Positions 1 to 9,845 of a DNA stretch of 64,000 bases are shown piece after piece. The stretch lies in the NCBI GenBank assembly GCA_003439945.1, contig QVRM01005234.1:426498-490497 (forward strand). Direction: 5' to 3'. A model generated the notes under the pieces. The model did no database searches. It saw only the letters and a list, made by a program, of their open reading frames with translations, and had not been told where the DNA came from. Positions within the stretch are counted from its first letter, which is position 1. Every line of letters begins with the position of its first letter. This DNA is from Dermanyssus gallinae (lineage: Eukaryota; Arthropoda; Arachnida; Mesostigmata; Dermanyssidae). The position numbers were made by a program, and so were the translations under genes.

Positions 1-2223
1 ACTCATGGCTACGCGACACTCCTGCGTTTACGATGGGACTCAGTTACTCTTTTGTAATTTTGACAAATAGTTTTCGACCTACACTTGATCTACAGTATAT
101 TCAAAATCAAGCGCATATATGACGCTGAAACAAGTTCGTCCAAGCAGGGTTTTTGAAAGACCCAGAGCCGACGCGTAACAAACTATGGGACGGATTCCGC
201 AGCGACTTCCAAACCTTTCAACGTCGGCCCGTAAATCGCTAGCATGCAGCCGTTCCTCTGCATTATAGCTGGTCAGCAGTCGTTACCGTGGTTGCAGCTA
301 ACAACGCTATTACCCGAAAGGTGCCGAGACCGCGGTGCGACGGTGGTTCTACTGTCGCTCGCGCAAATATTCTTCCTGTCGCGGGTTGACGCCTGCTTTC
401 TGCGGTCCTGTTACTTGAAAGGACGTCTGAGCTAAGCAGTAACGCCCCATTGTCCAGTTCCGCAAGGTTCCGACAAAAGGCGATTTTACTCGAGTAGCCG
501 CAAATAATGCCCTTTTCTGTTGCTGGGTTGGGCCGAGCGGAAAAGCTAAAGAAAGAGGCCCGAAAGGTTCTTCTTTGCTGGTGAGAAGCCACGGTATACC
601 TAACGTCAGCAACCTGCATAAGTCGCCGCATAAGAATATAAAGGTGTCCTTCGGCACAAACAAAAAATTGAAAAATGCCACAATAAGTCTTGACAAGTAA
701 AGACGAGGGGAAAACTGTTTCCTGGTTTCGTCAAAGAATCATGGCTTGGACAACACGGATCCATTCCTCACTGTCCGGACGAAAAACTAGGCTTCAGACT
801 TATCAGCAGTAACAGAAGGGCGGGTTGAGAATTTTCCTGCTGCTTTTACCGCCAGGAAAGATAATTTTTTTCTCACAGTGTCACTTAACTATAATGCTTG
901 ATCAGCTTGGCGATGTGGAACTACCTAATGGCATTTTAGAACCAAATATAGAATTGAACCGCGTTGGACTAGACAACGTAAATTCGAAGTCAAATGTTGT
1001 ACTGTAAACTCTAAAGGTACGTGTGAGCTTGCTAGTATTTATTGTTGATATTATAGGTATTTGTTGTCCCAACCCAGTTTAACGACAATTAAGGGAGATG
1101 TAGATTTCTTCAAAATAAAAATGTCATCCATTGAAATGGGGGGAGGAATGCCTTGTTTAGGAGTAATAGGTACATACAATACTATTTTGTTTTGTTTTAC
1201 TAATGTACTGGATACACCAGCGCAAGCAAACGTTGGCGTGTCTGAAGCGACAAACATGGTTGCTAGCAAATAAAAATAGTCGTAGAAAACAGTTTGCAAA
1301 CAAATTTTATACATTCCGCTCGATTGTTTCGAGGCCAGAAAGAAAGCAATGGCTGTTATTGAGACAACTACTACGTATTGTGCTTCCAACGAATGCCTAT
1401 AGAGGAAGCAGGCCTTGTACTCGTATTCGCTCAGGTGGCTCTGTGCGTGCGCTGGTAGAGTCGCAGTCGGTAGAGTTGGGGAAGGATTTTGAGACAAGTC
1501 ACCTCTCAATAATGGGCCCATCTCCGCTATTAACCGTCTTGTGCACATCACTCACGGTTTTTGGTACTTTTCCGCGTAAAATACTGCGTACCTCTGCGAG
1601 AGTTGCCGACATGTTACTTTGGTTTCCGTGCGCCGAAAGTTTACGAAAGTGAACTGTGAACTTATGAACTTCAAACCAATGAGTTCGGGCCGCCCGGAGT
1701 GAAAAGGTGTTGTAAAGTGTCTTTGTAATATTATCGGTTCGGTCAGCTCATGAGCTGTTAGCAGGGATTTGTGGTCCCGTATTGCCTGTGCGGGAAACGT
1801 TTTGCTACCATTCCTCTAGTGATCTTTTCTGTAACCTCGGCGTTTGTAAGAGCACAAAATTATGATCACGCCGCACACATAAAAAATCTATGAGCATCTT
1901 ACGCTTGGTAATACGTTCTTTAACTGTCAGCTTCTACTTGACCTTGACACGCGCCTCCTTCAATCACGTTGGCTAGTCCTTGACTCCGCTGATTATCGTT
2001 GACTTCTGTAGTACTTTCAGGGTGAAGGTTATTGATTCTTTTTAATAACTTTCTTCATCGTGGCTACCAAGAGGTCTTCGCTCCGTACTATAGGTTCTTT
2101 CTATGTATATCTGTACTCCTACGGATTCCTGAAGTGGCTGTACACCAAGGACCTGCACCCTGCGTGCGCTTAAGCTGAACATTTTGCCGCTCTTGTTAAA
2201 CCTGACAAACAGTTTGAATTTGA
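1..2223. other. Unassigned stretch, no supported gene
   Basis: Mixed-composition DNA with several short open frames on both strands, the longest a 166-codon minus-strand frame at 1051-1551. None shows a motif I recognise, and there is no simple repeat of note. An unknown exon cannot be excluded. Confidence 0.5.
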
Positions 2224-2241
2224 ATATATATATATATATAA
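2224..2241. repeat. (TA)n tract at the 3' end of the left REL element
   Basis: A pure TA run directly abuts the last element bases (CAATATTTTA read on the minus strand). The right copy ends in the same sequence before its own (TA)n at 3602, so this tract marks the 3' junction. Confidence 0.9.
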
Positions 2242-3012
2242 AATATTGTTATGATTTATTAATCATTTACAATACGTTTGCACACTCGGCAGTGCTCGCC
2301 TTAATAAAAATTGTGGTAAAAAGGTGTCACGTGAAGTTAAGAATCAGTTGTCCGTGTCCTTGGTTTACGGTAGCCCCCGCTTTTATGAACCCGGTGCGAG
2401 CGGTATATCCTCAAGGTTCCTTGCGAAGTTAAAACGGTGAGATCCATAAGATTCCTCTTCGTGACGCCGAGCCCCAAGAGCGTCCTCGCAGATTCGAAGT
2501 CCCATACACCACTCATAGAGATAGTGATGGATCCAAATCGGCGAGGTTTCTGCGGGTCGGGGAGCGCCGCTCTTAGGAACTCGGCGTCATATTTAGTGAT
2601 CTTGTTCTGCCGCGCTTTTTCCAGGTCCCGGTTCGGGCCGCAAACCTCGGCATCTAAAACCCAGACCTCGGTAAGTGTTGTTATTACGAGGTCGGGCTTT
2701 GGACCCGCATCTGAGCGACATGAGCCAACGTCTTAGACGCATGACACCCGTGCCGACAACGTTTGTTGTAGCCCGGGTGTCCCGTGGCCAATCTGGCACG
2801 CGTCGGTAGTGCGTTGATCCTGAGCTATAGTAGGTTTAAATACTCCTTACCAGATAGGTAGGGCATACCCTTAATCCAGTAATGTACAAAGGGCGTTTTG
2901 TGTGCTTTTTTAAAATGTGCCCTATCAAACGTGTTGTGTAGTTGTTGAGACCAGTAATCGGTCTCTTGTGTAGCGGTCTCAATGGAGGTTCCCAAGCGCT
3001 CGTAAAGAAGTC
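2242..3012 (-). mobile_element. R2-type (REL endonuclease) non-LTR retrotransposon, left copy, 5'-truncated and decayed
   Basis: On the minus strand this reads as the C-terminal third of an R2/R4/NeSL-type polyprotein. From 3012 downward it gives a post-RT region (LLYERLGTSIE, then LSGKEYLNLL, a stop, then LRINALPTRARLATGHPG). A degenerate zinc knuckle (CRHGCHASKTLAHVAQ) follows, then the REL endonuclease core (KPDLVITTLTEVWVLDAEVC), then a tail and a short 3' UTR ending at (TA)n. A stop codon, a frameshift near 2700 and loss of about 40 residues between the knuckle and the endonuclease core make it non-functional. The right copy at 3037-3601 is about 90% identical over the shared 3' half and lies in opposite orientation. 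The clade is known for sequence-specific insertion; clade assignment here is by motif only. Confidence 0.8.
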
Positions 3013-3036
3013 TATATATATATATATACATATATA
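3013..3036. repeat. (TA)n tract shared by the 5' ends of both REL copies
   Basis: TA run with one CA interruption. The left copy (minus strand) and the right copy (plus strand) both begin at its edges, so it forms the centre of a head-to-head pair. Confidence 0.85.
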
Positions 3037-3601
3037 AGAGACATGACGACGTCTGTGATCGCGTGGCGCGTCTTCTCCGCGAAAGGAGTCATGAAGTGGT
3101 TCGTGAGCGAGTATTCCGTCGACCGGGCGCACCGGGTCTAAAGCCCGACCTCGTAATAACAACACCTACCGAGGTCTGGGTTTTAGATGCCGAGGTTTGC
3201 GGCCCGAACCGGGACCTGGCAAAAGCACGGCAAGACAAGATCGCCAAATATGACGTCGAGTTCCTAAGAGCGGCGCTCCCCGACCCGCAAAAACCTCGCA
3301 GATTCGGATCCATCACTATCTCTTTGAGTGGTGTATGGGACTCCGAATCTGCGAGGACGCTCTTGAGGCTCGGCGTCACGAAGAGGAATCTTATGGATCT
3401 CACCGTTTTAACTTTGCAAGGAACCTTGAGGATATACCGCTCGCACCGGGTCCATCAGAGCGGGGGCTACCATCAAGCAAGGGCACGGACAACTGACTCT
3501 TAACTTCACGTGACACCTTTTTACCACAATTTTTATTAAGGCGAGCACTGCCGAGTGTGCAAACGTATTGTAAATGATTAATAAATCATCACAATATTTT
3601 C
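3037..3601 (+). mobile_element. R2-type (REL endonuclease) non-LTR retrotransposon, right copy, 5'-truncated
   Basis: A 3' fragment of the same family as 2242-3012, in inverted orientation. It starts in (TA)n and ends at ACAATATTTTC immediately before (TA)n at 3602. It contains the endonuclease coding tail (3042-3503) and about 98 bp of 3' UTR, which matches the left copy almost base for base. Being sandwiched between TA tracts fits target-primed insertion into a TA microsatellite, with TA as the duplicated target. Confidence 0.85.
3042..3503 (+). pseudogene. REL-endonuclease C-terminal domain of R2-type retrotransposon (fragment)
   Basis: An open frame of 153 codons without its own start, since the element is 5'-truncated. 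It begins HDDVCDRVARLLRERSHEVV, the segment that precedes the nuclease core in R2-like proteins. Counted from the Met codon at 3063, the core is K27-P28-D29, then D42-A-E44 (in VWVLDAEV), then K59 and K62-Y63. This matches the PD-(D/E)XK layout of the clade, in which the domain nicks the target DNA to prime reverse transcription. The rest, with SGVWDSESARTLLRLGV, is the usual C-terminal tail. Catalytic residues look intact, but zinc knuckle, RT and N-terminus are missing, so it is a dead fragment. The reading of function is family knowledge, not shown here. Confidence 0.75.
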
Positions 3602-3628
3602 TATATATATATATATATATATATATAT
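3602..3628. repeat. (TA)n tract at the 3' end of the right REL element
   Basis: Uninterrupted TA run between the retrotransposon 3' end and the first arm of the palindrome at 3628-3911. Confidence 0.9.
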
Positions 3629-3726
3629 GCAAATGCCATAATGCAATTTAGTGATAATCTCAAATGAATGCTGATTTTACTAAATAACCATCATTTAAGC
3701 AGCAACCAACAGACAAACAACTATAG

Positions 3727-3812
<86 letters not shown>

Positions 3813-3911
3813 CTATAGTTGTTCGTTTGTTGGTTGCTGCTTAAATGATGGTTATCTAGTAAAATCAGCATTCATTTGAGAATATCACTAAATTGCATTA
3901 TGGCATTTGCA
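3628..3911. repeat. Long palindrome with a (TA)n centre
   Basis: The left arm begins TGCAAATGCCATAATGC at 3628 and the right arm ends as its complement at 3911. The arms are about 105 bp each with roughly four mismatches. The centre (about 3732-3808) is (TA)n with an ACAC interruption. There is no coding content. It could be a MITE or foldback element, or two head-to-head copies of one retroposon meeting in a TA tract. Confidence 0.85.
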
Positions 3912-4003
3912 GCCAAACGTTACAGGCTGGCATTAATAGCAACGATGGTACCAACAACGATATGATGATGCCAGCGTGGTCTAGTAGCGCTAGTCATTGT
4001 CGA

Positions 4004-4080
4004 GTCCGGTGGCGTGGTGCGTTCGCCTGCGCCTCGCGACCGGATGAGACACATAGGTGCGTGGGTTCAAACCTCACCGT
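4004..4080 (+). repeat. Possible tRNA-derived (SINE-like) head
   Basis: An A-box-like TGGCGTGGTGCG at about 4010 is followed about 50 bp later by a B-box-like GGTTCAAACCT at 4064-4074, the spacing of an internal RNA polymerase III promoter. The stems of a working tRNA do not form. I see no second copy in the window, so it may be a lone SINE head or a decayed tRNA. Confidence 0.3.
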
Positions 4081-4268
4081 TGCACATTTGTATTTATGGG
4101 GTCCGTCTATGAAGCAATGCGAATGGCAGTCGCGTGGACGTTAAATCTTGGCGGGGAGTCAGCCCGAAAACGATTAGTACGCTAGTCATTGTTCTTATAC
4201 ACCGGAGTGACTTCGTTTTGAACCCCGTTGTTTATATTATACTGTATATATTTACTAATATTGTATAG

Positions 4269-4269
<1 letters not shown>

Positions 4270-4303
<34 letters not shown>
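4270..4303. repeat. (TA)n microsatellite
   Basis: TA run flanked by a short mirror-complement (GTATAGTTATATA on the left, TATATAACTATATG on the right), giving a small TA-centred palindrome. Confidence 0.9.
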
Positions 4304-4304
<1 letters not shown>

Positions 4305-4309
4305 CTATA

Positions 4310-5690
4310 TGTTATTTACAACACCGCTTATATTACCATTATTGCTTCAGGGTTGGTAACCACTTAACATCAAATTGGCGTTGCCTCTCTCTAGTTCCAA
4401 CAACACCCTCTGTTGATTTCGGTTAGTACAGCGATGTCTGACGCCAGTAGCCGATTATGGTTCAATCCTGGCTGGTAAGATCATAACTATAATAATTTAC
4501 AAGAATTTATCAACCACTTTAGATAGGCACATTAAAGAAAGAAAACTAAAGGCGGATCTTTTAATCATGGCGTTAAAAGATAACCGACAATTTAACTATA
4601 CGACTGCAATTAGTATATTTAAGCTTAAATAATTTTCGCAGTAACATATTGTCGTAGGCCTTCTCCATATCCTCCAATCTAGCAATAGACAACCTCTAGA
4701 AACTCGACTAGATTGATACTATTTTTCTTAAGAGCGCAACTGGGTTGTCAAAATCGCTTTAGTTACGCTGGTGCCGCAATGCGCAACAACCCCACGTTAA
4801 TAGATGACCTAGAATACCGCAATAACCAGTTTAACAAAACAGAAATCTGCAAACTAATCTGGCATAAATACGACCAGCACTTCTGCCTCAAGGGCAAATG
4901 TTTCCAATTCAGCTAATGTGTATGTAAATACTGCGGCAAGTCATTATCGACCGATATTACGAAATAAACTGTACGAAATCGAACACCAGTTCGTTAACAG
5001 GTGCTGTAATTAACGTACTGGAACGGCATATATCGTAATTGTTGTGCGGATCTACCAATATTGGTGAATAAACAAAAACACATATTAATAATAATAATAA
5101 TATTTGCAATCACACAATACAACATATCGTTATTGAAAATTAACGGATTACATATTTCGTCACAGTCGCGAGAACGGCTGGCCAATCGCCTGAAAAATAC
5201 GTAAATGACAACAAAAATATTGGCTATTCCCGGAGCGTGAAAAGGCACTACACTCCACAACTCAATTGGCCTTACATTAAAATATTCTAAAAGTGATTTT
5301 CATTAACAGTTTGCTTACAATATACAGGTTAGCTCGCATCCAGTGCTCCTCCAAGCCTGGAAGTACAAGTTCAGTTCGAGCACTTTTACATCGCCAAAAT
5401 AGGCACTTTTTAAACGTTTCTTGCCCAGATTGAAATATAGACTGTCGCGCAGTTGCTCAATGTTGACACCACTATACAATCGCACAATCGTACATACATT
5501 TGGGTTTTAAAACCGCACGTTTTGGTACAGCGTGCGATCTCCATACAATGCGTTTAGGACCAACATGATATACTATCTAGAATTAATTTATTTTCTACAG
5601 CTCTGTCCTATCTTTGCCACCGTGTATTTTGGTGTATATTTTAAGGTCATAATATGGATAGTTAATAATAATATTATTAATAATAAAATA
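4310..5690. other. AT-rich stretch, no supported gene
   Basis: Contains only short open frames and small (AAT)n patches (5088-5102 and about 5661-5697). I recognise no protein or RNA motif. Confidence 0.5.
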
Positions 5691-5696
5691 ATAATT

Positions 5697-5895
5697 ATGG
5701 GGGATGGATGGCAATGCAACAGCTGTTTTTATTGTGACATCTGTTCTCCCCGTTTTCTTTTGTCAGATCGTGGCCGTTTCTAATCTACTCCGGCATTTTC
5801 TTTGTCTAAATTGGAGCCCAATATAAGAGTGGACGGTCCAGGTTTTAAACCCACGACCTCCCGAGTGCAAGGCAATGGCTTTGCCACTTAGCCAC
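5697..5895 (-). mobile_element. tRNA-derived SINE, copy 1
   Basis: Read on the minus strand, the head starts GTGGCTAAGTGGCAAAGCC, which contains an exact A-box consensus (TGGCNNAGTGG). About 35 bp later comes a diverged B-box (GGGTTTAAAACC). The body then carries GGCCACGATCTG, ACAAAAGAAAACGGGGAG and CAGATGTCACAATAAAA and ends near an (AAT)-rich tail. The same head, body and spacing recur at 33828-34040, which defines a family. SINEs carry no genes and depend on LINE proteins. This copy has the better-preserved promoter boxes. Confidence 0.75.
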
Positions 5896-6293
5896 AATAA
5901 AAATAACAAGTAGAAGAAACCCGAATTAACGAATACAATTGATAACAATAAAAACGTTTATTTATCACGATTCTATCAATTAAACACAAAAAAAAACGTA
6001 TAATCATAATACTAAATTAGTAACAATTATAATGACGACAATGTAAGCAACGAGTCATATCCAACAGCATCCAAACATTCAAGCATGGACGTTCAGCGTA
6101 ATTTTAAAACGTCGTAGCGGTGTTTCCCTGCAGTCGAGATACGACTCTAAGGAAAGCTATCCCGTGAGGTAATTAAGTAAGTTATTCCGTGAAATTAGGT
6201 ATTAGCGGCGCAGGCTGTCGTTGACGTGGCAGAGCAGCTAGCTGTCGTGGTTAATGTTGTAAAAATGTTAGTACTAATGTTGGCCGTTGTATG

Positions 6294-6323
6294 ATAATAA
6301 TAATAATAATAGTAATAATAGTA

Positions 6324-6396
<73 letters not shown>
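6294..6396. repeat. (AAT)n microsatellite
   Basis: About 34 ATA/TAA units with a few AGT interruptions near the start. The poly-Asn, poly-Leu and poly-Tyr open frames over it are artefacts. Confidence 0.95.
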
Positions 6397-6554
6397 GGGC
6401 GATCGGCGCGAGGCCATGTTTTTGAGACAGATGATGTCTTTGGCCGTGTGTAGAGGGAACGTGGCTTCCATTATAGGCGCCATGAACTGACAGAAAGCGA
6501 ACAGAGCAGGATAAACATGATTTAAACGTTTATACCTCACAATTGTATTAACTA

Positions 6555-6556
<2 letters not shown>

Positions 6557-6612
<56 letters not shown>
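6557..6612. repeat. (AAT)n microsatellite
   Basis: Uninterrupted AAT repeat about 160 bp after the previous one. Confidence 0.95.
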
Positions 6613-6720
6613 TGAAAGTTGTAGTATAGAACATCTTGGTGGTAGTGCTGTTGCTGTTGTTGTTGTTACAACCGTTGCGGCCGTATGCTTAGGGAGTACG
6701 GTCGAGACATAGACCACCGA

Positions 6721-6722
<2 letters not shown>

Positions 6723-6751
<29 letters not shown>
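6723..6751. repeat. (TA)n microsatellite
   Basis: Pure TA run, with a 25-bp adenine run at 6786-6810 shortly after it. Confidence 0.9.
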
Positions 6752-6754
<3 letters not shown>

Positions 6755-6785
6755 TACCCTATAATAAACGATATTTGTTATTGTA

Positions 6786-6810
6786 AAAAAAAAAAAAAAA
6801 AAAAAAAAAA
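6786..6810 (+). repeat. Poly(A) tract, 25 bp
   Basis: Adenine homopolymer at the border with a GC-rich block. It could be a retroposon tail, but I see no recognisable element body before it, only AAT and TA repeats. Confidence 0.6.
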
Positions 6811-6894
6811 CACCGACTATGGTGTGGGCTTGAAGGGAGGCTGGGCGGACCAATGGGGGGTTTCTGCCAGGCCTAGGAGAGCACAGGCCATCGA

Positions 6895-7680
6895 ATGATT
6901 TCCCTTGGTCTGATTTGGTCGAGCAGCAGCAGCAGAAGCAGCAACAGCAGCAGCAGCAGCGGCGGCGGCGGCGGCAAACAGCGACAACATGCAACGTACA
7001 TTGGGACAAGGCCAAAGCGAACAGCGGCAAGCCCCGGCGACGCCGCCAACCAACAATGCCGCCCCAGCAGGCCTAAGCGCAAGGCCGAAGACAAATCCAA
7101 AGAGGAGGGTGGGCGCTGCCGGACGACTGGCAAGAGGAATTGGGGGAGCGGGGGGCAAGGCTGGTCTCCTCTGTAGCGGTCCCCCAGCCTGGCCGGCGCA
7201 GTCTCTCGGGCAATTCCCGTTTGGCGTCCTGGCGATCGAATTTTTGTTGCTGCGCCGCTTGGTCGGCGCGTTGCACCGACATTGCAAACGAAGCTGCCAC
7301 TGCGACCGGCACTGCAAACACCGTGGGCAGGGCAATACACTACGACGATGATGTTGATGATGATGTTGCTGATAATGATGATGATGATGATGGCAATGCT
7401 GATAATGATGATGATGATGATGGCAATGCTGATCATGCTTTCGAATGGTCTTATCAGGAGGAACACGATGCTCATGATGATGATGACGATGATGATGGCG
7501 ATGAAGATGAAAGACAAAGAACAATGCGGCAGTGATCGAAGTACAAAGACAAGGAAAGGGAAAAAGGGTGGAAGATAGATAGAGAGATAGATACAGAGAA
7601 GGAGAGAATGAAGAAGCGAGTACTGAAGCAGCACGACGTAGCAGTCCGACGAAATCAAACGAGGACAAGGCGGTGACAAC
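6895..7680. other. GC-rich low-complexity block with (CAG)n, (CGG)n and (GAT)n
   Basis: 6919-6974 is CAG then CGG repeats. 7346-7440 is imperfect (GAT)n with two near-identical copies of a unit ending GATGGCAATGCTGATAATG, and 7575-7600 is GATA/GAGA-rich. Open frames on both strands give Gln-, Asp- or His-rich peptides with no recognised domain. It resembles a 5' UTR or an exon of a regulatory gene in composition, but no splice structure or conserved peptide supports a gene call. Confidence 0.45.
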
Positions 7681-7825
7681 GCAAACCATATTAGAACAGC
7701 ACACAGAAGCGGGAGGGGAAGCTGTAGCGGGTATAAGGGGAGGTGCTCGTACCAATATGCCACCAGGTGGTAGTGGTACTGCTTTTGCGTCGAAAACACA
7801 CATAAGCGCTGCACAGTAGGGATGT

Positions 7826-7896
7826 TGGCAACCACAACAACAACAGCAACAACACCAACGCCACCAACACCAACAAGAACACCAACAAGAACACCC

Positions 7897-7981
<85 letters not shown>

Positions 7982-8275
7982 CGACGACGACGACGACGAC
8001 ACCAACACCAACAACAACAACAACGACGACGACACCAACACCAACAACAACAACAACGACGACGACACCAACACCAACAACAACAACAACAACGACGACG
8101 ACACCAACACCAACAAGAACACCCAGAACAACAACAATAACACCAACAAGAACACCCACAACAACAACAACAATAACCGCAACAACAACGATAACAACAA
8201 CAACCGTAACAACAACAATAACCGCAGCAACAACAACAACAACAACAACGATAACAACAACAATAACCGCAAGAA
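7826..8275. repeat. AAC/ACG/ACC trinucleotide minisatellite
   Basis: A long CAA run (about 7895-7980) is followed by four 33-36 bp units built as GACGACGACACCAACACCAA plus CAA repeats, then CAACAAGAACACCC variants and CAATAACCGCAA units. Base composition and unit building blocks match the array at 61.1-62.9 kb. The unbroken frames through it arise because every unit is a multiple of three. Confidence 0.9.
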
Positions 8276-8289
8276 ACGACAGCACTTCC

Positions 8290-9530
8290 ACCCCGTTGGG
8301 TGGTCTATTTCCCAAAAGTGTGCATAGCTACTACTACTAATACTACGTCTGTTGTCGAAGAACGTCACAGTCTTGCCACAGGCGGCAACTATAGCGTACT
8401 TCGTCAAAACGGGACAGCAGGGGCTTACGATTCTGTTGATTCTACGATTCAGCGTCGGCAGCTGGTCGGAGTTTTCTCCCCGGAATACGACAAGCAACAA
8501 ACGGTTGCATACCAAAGCTCAACCTTGTTCTATATGTTCGCACTATCATTATGTTATACGTATTCATTTGTTTCTGGACATATTTCCCACACACTCCATA
8601 CGAGATTGTGCGTTTTGTTCGTAGACAAAAACATAATACCAGACTAAGTCGCCTAGTGCTAGAACTCAAGCATGACGATTTCAGGTCGTAAGACATTTAC
8701 ACGAGATGCTGTGCACTGGAATTTGTACCAGTCTGCTGTACGAGTACTTAACGTTGTCTGCACAAAAAATACTTTAGAATTAAATTATGTGCACTTATTC
8801 TCTATGAATTTATTTCATATACTAATTCGCGTTTTAACTCGGAGCGTAACTTAAGAAACGCTCATAATAAGCGAAACCAACATTATTTTAACCACATTGA
8901 AAAAAAAACAGATATTTTGTTAGCAGACGGAATCTGAGAGAGATATTTCAGTCACGGACGTGTGTGGTAAATTACAGAAGTAGTAATATATAGAGTGGAG
9001 ACTGTCATCATTACGTTGGACCAAACGCGACATACTTATACAATACGCGATATGTTGGAAATTATCTACTATAACAGCGTTAAAGTACAGAGGTAGTTAC
9101 CATAGTAGTTGTTGCAGAATCTTGTGGGATGGCCGGTGGTAAATCCCGAAGGCTCACTCTATTGAAGATAGGTTCAGCGATTGATGACAGCCACGACTAG
9201 CGCACTAGCCAGCTAAACCACTTACGAAAGATCGTACTTTACAGAATCATTTCTGTATTCGATCTAAAGTATCCGCTTGCCGGACTCGTACAACCAGACC
9301 AATTACGAGTTTGCCCTGCTTCACAAGGCGCCCTTCCTGTTTAGCTAACTAAGTATGCTCCTCGATTCACGGTCATCAAGGTATCAGACATCATCAGTTA
9401 ATAAATAGCGACCACTGCAAAATGCAGTGTACAAACAGTATAAGGCTATCTTTTGTGTACATACAGTCTTAACTCGTATACTTTGGATAGTTGTTTTTGC
9501 CGATAGCGTATGGAGCTGCTAGCGCAGTCA
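8290..9530. other. Unassigned stretch
   Basis: Short open frames only. A minus-strand GTGGTTTAGCTGGCTAGTGC near 9215 resembles an A-box, but no B-box follows at the right distance. No other structure seen. Confidence 0.4.
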
Positions 9531-9536
9531 TAAGAT

Positions 9537-9630
9537 ATTCTTTTGTAGCAGAGGTATCTATCATCAGTATATTTTTTTGTAGCAGAGGTATCTATTATTA
9601 GAATATTTTTTGTAGGAGATATATCTATCC
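9537..9630. repeat. Short tandem repeat, about 3 copies of a 41-bp unit
   Basis: The phrase TTTTGTAGCAGAGGTATCTAT occurs twice, followed by a diverged third copy (TTTTGTAGGAGATATATCTAT), each trailed by an A/T-rich spacer. Confidence 0.75.
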
Positions 9631-9777
9631 TATGTCTTTGTTGCTTGTGCTTAATTGCATTTTGTTGTTATTTTTAAGCTTTGCGTTTCATGTGAGGTTT
9701 TAGTAAATATATGGATATATACCGTTGACGGGATAGAATGGCAAAGACGGCCAGCGACTCTGTAATAACCACAAGGC

Positions 9778-9779
<2 letters not shown>

Positions 9780-9844
<65 letters not shown>

Positions 9845-9845
9845 G
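9780..9845. repeat. (TA)n microsatellite
   Basis: Nearly pure TA run with one TG near its end. The flank at 9847-9990 has an open plus-strand frame (starting EARIKKIEATYARTVPDLR) that I do not recognise. Confidence 0.95.

Noticed and set aside
1051..1551. 166-codon minus-strand frame as a gene
   Set aside because: No domain, signal or repeat recognised, and length is within chance expectation for a window this size with GC near 40-45%.
2437..2736. Plus-strand frames over the left REL copy, and minus-strand frames at 3089-3632
   Set aside because: They are antisense shadows of the retrotransposon; both copies give the same antisense peptide because the frames are mirrored.
6817..8515. Long open frames (274-480 codons) rich in Val, Leu, Thr, Asn or Asp
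   Set aside because: They are readings of triplet microsatellites in several frames and both strands; no non-repetitive domain is present.
9120..9235. Minus-strand A-box-like TGGTTTAGCTGGCTAGTGC as another SINE or tRNA
   Set aside because: No B-box at proper distance, no fold, no second copy seen.
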